From a virus, in IMG/VR virus record IMGVR_UViG_3300030685_000041, positions 1 to 45,046 of that record: a DNA stretch of 45,046 nucleotides, one strand, 5' to 3'. This document shows positions 38,040 to 45,046 of the stretch, piece by piece. The position numbers were made by a program, and so were the translations under genes. Every line of letters starts with the position of its first letter. Position 1 is the stretch's first letter. A model generated the notes under the pieces. The model searched no databases, was not told where the DNA came from, and worked only from the letters and a program-made list of their open reading frames with translations.

Positions 38040-39038
38040 TTAATTATTTAAATCGTATTCCATCATAATTTTAACCAATTCTTTAAATTTAACTTTTGAT
38101 TCCCAGCCTAAAACATTTTTTGCTTTTGTTGAGTTTCCTAAAAGTAAATCTACTTCTGATGGTCTGAAGTATTTAGAATCTATTTTAATTACAGTTTTAC
38201 CTGTTTTTTTATCTATTCCTATTTCATCATTACCAGAGCCTTTCCATTCAATTTCAACATGAATATGCTTAGAAGCTTCTTCAATAAATTCCCTATTTGT
38301 GTGTCCTTCTCCTGTTGCAATAACAAAATCATCTGGCTCTGAATGTTCTAAAATTTTTATCATGGCATCACAATATTCTGGTGCATATCCCCAATCTCTT
38401 GAACTATCAATATTTCCTAAATGAATAGGCTCTCCTGTTTTTGTCCATTTAACTAAACCTTGAGTTATTTTTTTTGTAACAAAATTACCACCCCGTCTTT
38501 CTGATTCATGATTAAATAATATTCCATTTGAAATAAACATATTATAAGAATCTCTATAATTTTTAGAAATCCAAAATGAATATAATTTTGCAACGCCATA
38601 CGGTGATCTAGGATGAAAAGGTGTAGATTCCGTTTGTGGTATTTCTTGAACTTTTCCAAATAATTCTGATGTTGTAGCATTATAAACTCTACATTCTGGA
38701 CAATGCTTTTTAACAGCTTCTAAAATCATTAAAGTACCTAATCCATCAGTTTGAGCTGTGTATAAAGGCAAAAAGAATGATATTTGTACGTGACTTTGAG
38801 CTGCTAAATTGTAAATTCTATCCGGTTTTATTTTGTTAATTATTTCATCTATACTTAATGGATCAGTTAAATCTCCATAATGCAAATTTAGTTTATCAAA
38901 TATGTGATCTATTCTACTGGTATTAAATGAGCTTGATCTTCTTATAACTCCATGAACTTCATTTCCTTGTTCTAATAATTTTTCCGCTAAATAGCTCCCA
39001 TCTTGACCTGTCACTCCTGTTATTAATATTTTTTTCAT
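38040..39038 (-). CDS. gmd: GDP-mannose 4,6-dehydratase
   Basis: A 332-residue short-chain dehydrogenase. It has the NAD(P) loop T-G-V-T-G-Q-D-G-S-Y-L at 7-17, N-L-A-A-Q-S-H-V at 77-84, the catalytic T123-S124-E125, and Y147-x3-K151 (P-R-S-P-Y-G-V-A-K). All Gmd hallmarks are present. It converts GDP-D-mannose to GDP-4-keto-6-deoxy-D-mannose, the branch point for GDP-fucose and GDP-colitose. It is immediately followed upstream by Fcl and ColD homologues. GDP-mannose must come from the host or from genes outside the window. Confidence 0.95.
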   Translation of the reverse strand: MKKILITGVTGQDGSYLAEKLLEQGNEVHGVIRRSSSFNTSRIDHIFDKLNLHYGDLTDPLSIDEIINKIKPDRIYNLAAQSHVQISFFLPLYTAQTDGLGTLMILEAVKKHCPECRVYNATTSELFGKVQEIPQTESTPFHPRSPYGVAKLYSFWISKNYRDSYNMFISNGILFNHESERRGGNFVTKKITQGLVKWTKTGEPIHLGNIDSSRDWGYAPEYCDAMIKILEHSEPDDFVIATGEGHTNREFIEEASKHIHVEIEWKGSGNDEIGIDKKTGKTVIKIDSKYFRPSEVDLLLGNSTKAKNVLGWESKVKFKELVKIMMEYDLNN

Positions 39039-39045
39039 TTATTTT

Positions 39046-39975
39046 TTATTTTAATGTACTTAGATAATTTTTATAAGTTTCTATTATGCCTTCTTTTAAT
39101 TCTATTGTATGAAACCACCCTAATGAATGTATTTTAGATACATCTAATAATTTTTTTGGAGTTCCATCAGGTTTAGAAGAATCAAAAAATATGTCACCTT
39201 CAAACCCTATATATTTTTTCATTAGAAATGCTAATTCCTTTATTGATAAATCTGTACCAGAACCAACATTTATTATTTCACTATCATTATAATTTTCCAT
39301 TAAAAATATACAAGCATCAGCTAGATCATCAACATGTAAAAATTCTCTATAAGGCGAGCCTGTTCCCCAAAGTATTATATATTTATCACCTCTAATTTTA
39401 GCTTCATGAATTTTCCTTATTAATGCTGGAAATACATGTGAATTTTCTAAATGGTAAGAATCGTTTATTCCATATAGATTTGTTGGCATTACAGAAATAT
39501 AATTAGTATTATATTGTTTATTATATGATTGACACATTTTAATGCCAGCAATCTTTGCAATTGAATATGCATCATTTGTTTCTTCTAAATAGCCAGATAA
39601 TAAGTATTCTTCTTTAATTGGTTGAGTACAATTTTTAGGATAAATACAACTTGATCCTAAAAACAATAATTTTTTTATATTAAACTTATAACAAGCGTTT
39701 ATTACATTTGCTTCAACCATTAAATTTTGATAAATAAATTCGGCTGGATAAAGATTATTTGCCATAATTCCTCCAACTTTAGCAGCAGCTAAAAATACAT
39801 ACTCTGGTTTTTCATTTTTAAAAAAATTATAAGTTTTTTTTTGATTTGTGAGATCAACCTCTTTATGACTTACAGTAATTATATTTGTGTATCCCTGATT
39901 TAATAATTCTCTTAATATTGCACTACCGACCATTCCATTATGACCAGCTACAAAAATTTTACTATTTAATTCCAT
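39046..39975 (-). CDS. fcl: GDP-L-fucose synthase (epimerase-reductase) family
   Basis: A 309-residue protein. It has G-H-N-G-M-V-G at 11-17, S108-S109-C110 (G-S-S-C-I-Y-P), Y137-x3-K141 and H180 (N-S-H-V). These correspond to the Ser, Cys109, Tyr136, Lys140 and His179 of E. coli Fcl. It turns GDP-4-keto-6-deoxy-D-mannose into GDP-L-fucose by 3,5-epimerisation and 4-reduction. Because a ColD-like gene is in the same operon, a ColC-like role (5-epimerase/4-reductase on the 3-deoxy intermediate) must also be considered. Sequence motifs favour a true Fcl. Confidence 0.93.
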   Translation of the reverse strand: MELNSKIFVAGHNGMVGSAILRELLNQGYTNIITVSHKEVDLTNQKKTYNFFKNEKPEYVFLAAAKVGGIMANNLYPAEFIYQNLMVEANVINACYKFNIKKLLFLGSSCIYPKNCTQPIKEEYLLSGYLEETNDAYSIAKIAGIKMCQSYNKQYNTNYISVMPTNLYGINDSYHLENSHVFPALIRKIHEAKIRGDKYIILWGTGSPYREFLHVDDLADACIFLMENYNDSEIINVGSGTDLSIKELAFLMKKYIGFEGDIFFDSSKPDGTPKKLLDVSKIHSLGWFHTIELKEGIIETYKNYLSTLK

Positions 39976-39987
39976 ATTTAATTTCTT

Positions 39988-40332
39988 TTATTTGTGTCCT
40001 TTATAAAGTTTTACAGAGTCTTCAATTAGTGATTTTCCTTCTATAATTGATTTTTCCATCATTCTATTAATAGCCTCTACATATTTTGGCCTTTTTTGTT
40101 TAAAACAAATGTCAATTTTTCTTTTTAAGTCTGCAATTTCTATATCTGATGTTGATGATCCAATTGCATCTTCTAAATACCACATTCTACAATGTAATAT
40201 AGATAATTTTTCTATAACTTCACCAATATTATCAGTCTCAATAATATCTGACGGCATATCTACTTTTATTGATTTATTTAATGTATTATTAATTGTTTCT
40301 TTAATAATATCTTCTATTCGTTCTCCTATCAT
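39988..40332 (-). CDS. DUF4254-like small helical protein
   Basis: A 114-residue all-helical protein. The segment L-H-C-R-M-W-Y-L-E-D...I-A-D-L-K-R-K-I-D-I-C-F-K-Q-K-R resembles DUF4254 proteins, which occur next to heptosyltransferases in Bacteroidetes and phages. Here it sits in the same operon as a GT9 gene. Its function is not established; a helper of glycan assembly is suggested by context. Confidence 0.55.
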   Translation of the reverse strand: MIGERIEDIIKETINNTLNKSIKVDMPSDIIETDNIGEVIEKLSILHCRMWYLEDAIGSSTSDIEIADLKRKIDICFKQKRPKYVEAINRMMEKSIIEGKSLIEDSVKLYKGHK

Positions 40333-40333
40333 G

Positions 40334-41488
40334 TTACATATTTTTATTTATTATATCACAAATATACTCTACTTCTTTTAGACCTATATCTGGATTATTT
40401 GGTACATATAGACCATATTTATCTACTATATCTGCAAAGTTAAAAGATTGCTTTCCATATATTTTTATCCAATAAGGTTGATTTCCAATAGATCCACAGA
40501 TTAATGGTCTACAATCAACTCCACCTTTATTTAATTCTTCTGCAATTTTTTTTCTATTTGGATGAATTATAGGATAAGCAAAATTTGAAATGTATGTATT
40601 TGGAAGATCAGTTATCTTCCAGTAATCATTTTTAATTAATGCATTATAATAGTAATAATTATATTGTCTTATATTTACAATTTTATCAACTTTATCTATT
40701 TGATTTATACCTATGAATGCCTGCAAATCAGTTGATCTTAGATTAAATCCAGGATAATAGAATGTATATAAATCTTTAAATTCATCTATTTCAAATCCTT
40801 TTTTTAATTTTGATTTAAACGAATCATCTAAATCCCTATTCCATCCGTGAGCCCTAATAGATTTTAAAATGTTATATAATTCATAGTCATCTGTTGTGAT
40901 CATTCCGCCTTCTATTGTTGATAAATGATGGCCAAAATAGAATGAAAATGAACTCATTAAACCAAATGATCCAGTTTTTATTCCATTATAAGTTGAACCA
41001 ATACTTTCACAAGAATCTTCTAACAAAATAATATTATTTTGATCACATAATTCTATTATTTCGTTCATTTTATTTGGAAATCCTAGCACATGAACCAATA
41101 TTACAACAGAAGGATTGTATTCTTTGATTAATCTTTTTAAATCATTAATATCTAAACCAAGTGTTTCTTTATCACATTCACAAAGAATAGGCGTTAGTCC
41201 AAATTGAATAATTGGAGTTACTGTTGTTGTCCATGATACTGCTGGTACTATAATATTATTATTTTTCAATTTACCAGAAATTAATAAACTATAAATCATA
41301 GCAAGATTTGCTGATGAACCAGAATTAACATATACTGAATATTTTCTATTTTGATATTTAGAAAATTTTTCTTCAAATTCTATAGTAAGTTTATTCTTGG
41401 TAAGAATTGGATTTGTTTTTAACCATTCTATTAAAAGATTAATATCATTAGCATCAATAGTATCCTTAACTAAAGTTATTCGATTCAT
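40334..41488 (-). CDS. colD: ColD-like GDP-4-keto-6-deoxymannose 3-dehydratase (DegT/DnrJ fold, His in place of Lys)
   Basis: A 384-residue PLP-dependent sugar enzyme. It has N-S-G-S-S-A-N at 55-61 (phosphate loop), E157-D158 (PLP ring) and F-Y-F-G-H187-H188-L-S-T-I-E-G-G at 183-195. In ordinary DegT aminotransferases the residue six before E-G-G is the PLP-binding Lys; here it is His187. That change, with the F-G-H-H pattern, is the mark of ColD, which removes the 3-hydroxyl to give GDP-4-keto-3,6-dideoxymannose using PLP and glutamate. With Gmd in the operon this supports a GDP-3,6-dideoxyhexose route. Overlap with the next upstream gene (23 bases) indicates coupling. Confidence 0.82.
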   Translation of the reverse strand: MNRITLVKDTIDANDINLLIEWLKTNPILTKNKLTIEFEEKFSKYQNRKYSVYVNSGSSANLAMIYSLLISGKLKNNNIIVPAVSWTTTVTPIIQFGLTPILCECDKETLGLDINDLKRLIKEYNPSVVILVHVLGFPNKMNEIIELCDQNNIILLEDSCESIGSTYNGIKTGSFGLMSSFSFYFGHHLSTIEGGMITTDDYELYNILKSIRAHGWNRDLDDSFKSKLKKGFEIDEFKDLYTFYYPGFNLRSTDLQAFIGINQIDKVDKIVNIRQYNYYYYNALIKNDYWKITDLPNTYISNFAYPIIHPNRKKIAEELNKGGVDCRPLICGSIGNQPYWIKIYGKQSFNFADIVDKYGLYVPNNPDIGLKEVEYICDIINKNM

Positions 41489-42254
41489 TTCTTGTCTTAA
41501 TTTTTTCTATCTCAGAGATAGTATCTTCATATAGATTATTATATAGAATTTGTTTAGATTTTAAGTAAAAAATATGTTCATTTGAAGTAATATTTTCTTT
41601 ATAATCTTCGGTTACAAATTCATCATATTTCATATTAAAATGTGAATATAAAGTTCTAATAAAATCATTAACAAAAATTAATCTACCTGAACCAATTATA
41701 TTATCTGAAGTGGCTTTTATAGATTGATCTACAATAAATTTAGGATGTAATAATTCTCTATAAAAATAAGTATTACCAATCGTTATTTTCTTTTCATTAA
41801 TAATGGAATCAAAAATTTTAGAAAATAAAAACCCTTCTTTCCGATAAATAGAATTAAAATTAAAAGGATGAAGAATTATAATATTTGAAAATAATTTACT
41901 TATTATATTAATTAACAATCTTTTAGAATCAATATAATCTGTAGATCTGTAATCGTAAGGTGTACTTATATCAATAGCACCATCATAATTATTCCATAGT
42001 TCACTTGTACCGTATATTATAATATTATTTGATGTCTTACTAAAATGCCTTATTATATTAATAATATAATCTACATTAGTATCTAAAAATAATTGTTTAT
42101 TATTTTGTATAAATGTTCTTTGTTCTGCTAAGCAAATATAAACTCTATCATATCTTTTATTTGTAAATTGAATATTCCTTGACGATATTTTTTCATAATT
42201 ATCTGGAAAATAATATGATAATTGTGATGTGTTACCTATTACTAAATTTTTCAT
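41466..42254 (-). CDS. Short SDR-type NAD(P)-dependent sugar epimerase/reductase-like protein
   Basis: A 262-residue protein with a degenerate N-terminal nucleotide loop (V-I-G-N-T-S-Q-L), Y-G-T-S-E-L-W at 81-87 and Y107-I-D-S-K111 as the catalytic Tyr-x3-Lys. The C-terminal part is divergent. It could supply the 4-keto reduction step after ColD. The loss of the standard G-x-x-G-x-x-G loop makes cofactor use uncertain. Confidence 0.65.
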   Translation of the reverse strand: MKNLVIGNTSQLSYYFPDNYEKISSRNIQFTNKRYDRVYICLAEQRTFIQNNKQLFLDTNVDYIINIIRHFSKTSNNIIIYGTSELWNNYDGAIDISTPYDYRSTDYIDSKRLLINIISKLFSNIIILHPFNFNSIYRKEGFLFSKIFDSIINEKKITIGNTYFYRELLHPKFIVDQSIKATSDNIIGSGRLIFVNDFIRTLYSHFNMKYDEFVTEDYKENITSNEHIFYLKSKQILYNNLYEDTISEIEKIKTRNESNNFS

Positions 42255-42271
42255 TTTTATTTAATTTTTAT

Positions 42272-43432
42272 TTATAATATTATTTCATGTATAGTTTCAT
42301 TAAAATAACTAAATTTTAATTTTACTTTACTTTCATCTACAATTATTCTATTTATAATAAAAAAATAATTTACGTTTTTTGCTATATGAGGATATAATGC
42401 ACCATATGATATATCAAAATTGCCATCATTATTTAAATCTATATAAGAATTAATGGTAATATTATATAAATCTTTATAACATTGAAAATTAACTTGGTTA
42501 TTTGTTCTTAATATATTTAATTCTTTAATATATTTTTTATTAAAAAATAAATTATATTTTTTAATAATTTCATCATTAATAATATCAAATATATTATCAC
42601 TATCATTATTAGTAATTAATATTCTGTCAGATTTACTAAATTCAGAGTAAAAAGCTATAATATAACTTGATGTTATTGCAATAAATGTTTTATTAAAATC
42701 GTTGAAATTATGTTTTGTTAATGTATAACAATATGGACCAGATGCTCTACCAATTATTATATTACAAAACGTTGATAAATAAGATATTTCATTCAAATCT
42801 GGTAAATTACAATTTATAAGATTGTTAGTAAATAAAATATTATCTTTTACTATATCTATTTTTTTAGTTAATATAAAATCAATATTTGGATATATATCTG
42901 ATAATTTGTTAATTATAGAATCAAGTAAAATATTTGATTGAGCTGACAACACATCACCATTGCAAATTAGAATTTTAAATTTTTCATTATTTTTAATATA
43001 TTTATCTACATTTTCTATTTCGAATTTTGAATAATCTATTTCTGGAATGTAAGAATTTTTTTCATTTAATTGTATAGTGAGTTTATTGTAAATAAAAGAA
43101 TAATATTTATAATATGCATCAAGTAAGGATTTATATGCTAACCATTCATTATCTTTTAATGCGAAATAATAAAGAATATTTGTTCTCATAAAGTGAATGT
43201 TTATATAAACATCTTGATTTATCTTATAATATGTTTGATCTATAAAACAATTTTCATTTAATTTTCCAAATTTAAGATTTTGTATATCAGATAATAATTT
43301 TGACGATGATTTTTTTTCTAATATATAATATTCATCAAAATCAGTTTTATATATTATATCTTTCATAAATTCTCTATAATAATGTAAATCACCATTGTGA
43401 CAATTGAAATTATTAAAATAAAGTATTTTCAT
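42272..43432 (-). CDS. Glycosyltransferase-like protein
   Basis: A 386-residue protein of the GT-B shape. The N-terminal half has aromatic alternation. The second half has F-K-I-L-I-C-N-G-D, then I-I-I-G-R-A-S-G-P-Y near residue 225, where GT-B enzymes bind the sugar-nucleotide phosphate, and L-I-T-N-N-D-S-D-N. No specific family can be assigned. The 3' end of the following GT9 gene overlaps its start by 20 bases. It is probably part of the same glycan pathway. Confidence 0.55.
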   Translation of the reverse strand: MKILYFNNFNCHNGDLHYYREFMKDIIYKTDFDEYYILEKKSSSKLLSDIQNLKFGKLNENCFIDQTYYKINQDVYINIHFMRTNILYYFALKDNEWLAYKSLLDAYYKYYSFIYNKLTIQLNEKNSYIPEIDYSKFEIENVDKYIKNNEKFKILICNGDVLSAQSNILLDSIINKLSDIYPNIDFILTKKIDIVKDNILFTNNLINCNLPDLNEISYLSTFCNIIIGRASGPYCYTLTKHNFNDFNKTFIAITSSYIIAFYSEFSKSDRILITNNDSDNIFDIINDEIIKKYNLFFNKKYIKELNILRTNNQVNFQCYKDLYNITINSYIDLNNDGNFDISYGALYPHIAKNVNYFFIINRIIVDESKVKLKFSYFNETIHEIIL

Positions 43433-44633
43433 TTATATTTAATGTTTTTAATATAGATTTATAAACTTGATCTGGCGTTGGATGGCATTCATACGTTAAT
43501 TTATTTAAATAACAAATACCAGATTTTAATATTTGAGTACTATTGGTTTGATCAATTGATATTTTTGGATTTGCTAGGCATTCAGCTTGACATATACCTC
43601 TAACATAACTTAAATTATAATTTTCTATTCCTTTCCTTTTTCTATAATAACTTGTGTCCCAAGATGTTGACAATTCTGTAATATGATTATCTAAATTACA
43701 AAGTGATAATATATATAATCCATTATTCATAGTTACAAATGTTTTACTTTTATTTATTATATGATAAGCTTGTGAAATTGTATTTTGACAAGGATTATTT
43801 AATAAATTTAATCCATTTTTAATTTGAATATTAGAAAATTTTTTTGTTAGATTAGAATCTAAATATGTTTCTTTTCCTATTGCAACTATTGGAATATGCT
43901 CTTGTATTAATTCTATAAATTTTTGCCAATTGTTGTGACCCCAAGTTCTTTCAGGTTCTGTTTCAGATGGATTTATACAAATAAAATTTTCAGGTAAATT
44001 TTTAATATTCTCAAAAGGATCTGGATAAAATTCCATATCAAGTTCATTTGATTTTAATTGAAATCCACAATTATATGCACAAATTTGTTTATGATCTATC
44101 AATCTCCAATTTGTATTCATAAGATTAAATAAGTGATGTATATCAAAATTAGTATCAAATGAATCTAATAATTGATTTAAATTATTATTTATTTGTATAA
44201 TTTTCTCAATATATGGATTATTAATAAATGCTGATGATATATAGGTTAATATTATAATCTTTTGATTATATATTTCTGACATTTTTTTTATTGTTGGCGT
44301 TGCTGCTAAATTATCACCAATACCAACTTCTGAATGTAAAACTAAAACTTGCTTTTTTATTTTTTGATTATAAATAGTTTTAAAATTAAAAAATTGATCC
44401 TTAATTATATTATTGTTATATATAATCTCAACCTTTAACCCCTTTAATTCACTTAATTGTGTTGTTGAATACCATAATTCATTATGATCAAAAAAAGATA
44501 ATGTACTATATAATAATATTGTACTATTATTATAAGAATTCCAATCATATAAATTAATTTTAGCTTTTAAAGTATAATCACAAGAGATATATGTTTTGTT
44601 TTCATCTAAATTACATCTTACATTAAAATTCAT
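43413..44633 (-). CDS. Glycosyltransferase family 9 (heptosyltransferase-like) with N-terminal extension
   Basis: A 406-residue protein. Residues 1-90 are a beta-rich extension not found in normal GT9 enzymes. From about 95 it reads V-L-V-L-H-S-E-V-G-I-G-D-N-L-A-A-T-P (GT9 start motif), and later C-I-N-P-S-E-T-E-P-E-R-T-W and I-V-A-I-G-K-E, the sugar-nucleotide side. Typical GT9 proteins transfer heptose to LPS core. In phages they are often near DUF4254 proteins, as here. The acceptor could be LPS, virion protein or DNA. Confidence 0.75.
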   Translation of the reverse strand: MNFNVRCNLDENKTYISCDYTLKAKINLYDWNSYNNSTILLYSTLSFFDHNELWYSTTQLSELKGLKVEIIYNNNIIKDQFFNFKTIYNQKIKKQVLVLHSEVGIGDNLAATPTIKKMSEIYNQKIIILTYISSAFINNPYIEKIIQINNNLNQLLDSFDTNFDIHHLFNLMNTNWRLIDHKQICAYNCGFQLKSNELDMEFYPDPFENIKNLPENFICINPSETEPERTWGHNNWQKFIELIQEHIPIVAIGKETYLDSNLTKKFSNIQIKNGLNLLNNPCQNTISQAYHIINKSKTFVTMNNGLYILSLCNLDNHITELSTSWDTSYYRKRKGIENYNLSYVRGICQAECLANPKISIDQTNSTQILKSGICYLNKLTYECHPTPDQVYKSILKTLNINENTLF

Positions 44634-44637
44634 TTAT

Positions 44638-45046
44638 TTAATTTTTTATATTTTTTAATGCATCATTATAAAATTCTTCAACTCTCTCACTACCAATATA
44701 ACAACACTTTTTGTTTATGCAAGCTTTTGCCGTTGTGGAGATGCCAGAAAATGGATCATATATTAAAGATTTTTCAGGAAAATAGATATGAATTAATTTT
44801 TCAACTAATTCACTTGAGTATGTTGCTTTTAGTTTAGTTTTAAAGCCATCATTATTTTTAGCTTCTATTAAATTAGTATAGTTTTTATAGAAATTTTGAC
44901 CTGTTTTTTCATTAATTGTACTGATTTCTTTATTTGTTATAAAATCATGTAAATGGTTTTTTTTAACAATAATATATATTAATTCGCAAATTCTACTCAA
45001 TTTTGTTGGAGAGGTCTGGAATGGTATACTGGTTTTTTTTTTTTCC
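44638..45046 (-). CDS. DNA N4/N6 methyltransferase, 5' end outside window
   Basis: The frame is open to the window edge. The edge-proximal codons (45035-45021) read T-S-I-P-F, a motif IV-like variant of T-S-P-P-Y, so the TTG at 45000 is not the start. Towards the C-terminus K-A-T-Y-S-S-E-L-V, Y-D-P-F-S-G-I-S-T-T (motif I) and G-S-E-R match beta-class amino-methyltransferases. A run of 12 A lies at the edge (minus strand, near 45044-45033). It is the third DNA methyltransferase of the window. Confidence 0.82.
   Translation of the reverse strand, partial: EKKKTSIPFQTSPTKLSRICELIYIIVKKNHLHDFITNKEISTINEKTGQNFYKNYTNLIEAKNNDGFKTKLKATYSSELVEKLIHIYFPEKSLIYDPFSGISTTAKACINKKCCYIGSERVEEFYNDALKNIKN

Noticed and set aside
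1-45046. tRNA genes, CRISPR arrays, integrase or attachment sites
   Set aside because: No T-loop or acceptor pairing, no regularly spaced repeats, and no recombinase motif were found by reading; a covariance-model tRNA search would settle the first.

Overview
This is a very AT-rich window (roughly three quarters A+T by eye) from a large tailed phage, most likely a T4-related myovirus infecting a member of the Bacteroidetes. Three signs support this. A protein at 20777-21736 aligns with T4 gp32 through its zinc site, OB-fold blocks and acidic tail. The minus-strand metabolic genes are preceded by the TAnnTTTG element of Bacteroidetes housekeeping promoters. Shine-Dalgarno sequences are almost absent. 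No rRNA or tRNA gene, CRISPR array, integrase or head/tail morphogenesis gene was seen.

Layout. 1-1579 (+): three members of a short-protein array, then a ferritin-like gene and a terminator. 1916-6698 (-): small and enzymatic genes (radical SAM, Pth2-like, HAD-like, two tandem paralogues) behind host-type promoters. 6770-11444 (+): more array members, a membrane protein, a P-loop kinase, a divergent family-A polymerase-like protein and a 472-residue unknown. 11445-14180: unknowns, a TnpB nuclease and an ICMT-like membrane methyltransferase. 14273-15886 (+): a modular adhesin and a sulfotransferase. 15931-18500 (-): six more array members. 18600-27621 (+ apart from gp32 and one small gene): fibre or adhesin proteins, a zinc-finger homing endonuclease, a second TnpB, a spanin-like protein and small late genes. 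27717-36978 (-): an intein-derived LAGLIDADG protein split by a homopolymer, two DNA methyltransferases, a Thr-rich adhesin, a ParB-like protein, polynucleotide kinase-phosphatase, YqeY and an alarmone-hydrolase-like HD protein. 37083 (+): a GIY-YIG endonuclease. 37622-44633 (-): a GDP-deoxysugar pathway (Gmd, Fcl, a ColD-like His aminotransferase homologue, an SDR) with two glycosyltransferase-like proteins. 44638-end (-): a partial DNA methyltransferase.

The most striking system is an array of small genes in three places (1-1579, 6770-8785, 15931-18500). They share a start of the form MK-x-(I/L)-K-(T/S)-(F/Y)-E, often followed by (I/L)-x-E at residues 10-13. Most also end in K-(Y/F)-N-(I/L) and overlap the next gene by ATGA. 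The N-terminus closely resembles the capsid-targeting sequence of T4 internal proteins (MKTYQEFIAE), which the prohead protease cuts after (I/L)-x-E. I infer that these are packaged, and possibly injected, internal proteins. The same leader is fused to a ferritin-like protein with an encapsulated-ferritin metal-site pattern, a P-loop kinase, a multi-pass membrane protein and a ParB-like protein, which suggests a diverse enzymatic cargo in the head.

Two promoter classes are visible. TTTATATATA (compare T4 late TATAAATA) precedes structural, internal-protein and homing genes. TAnnTTTG precedes the metabolic minus-strand genes.
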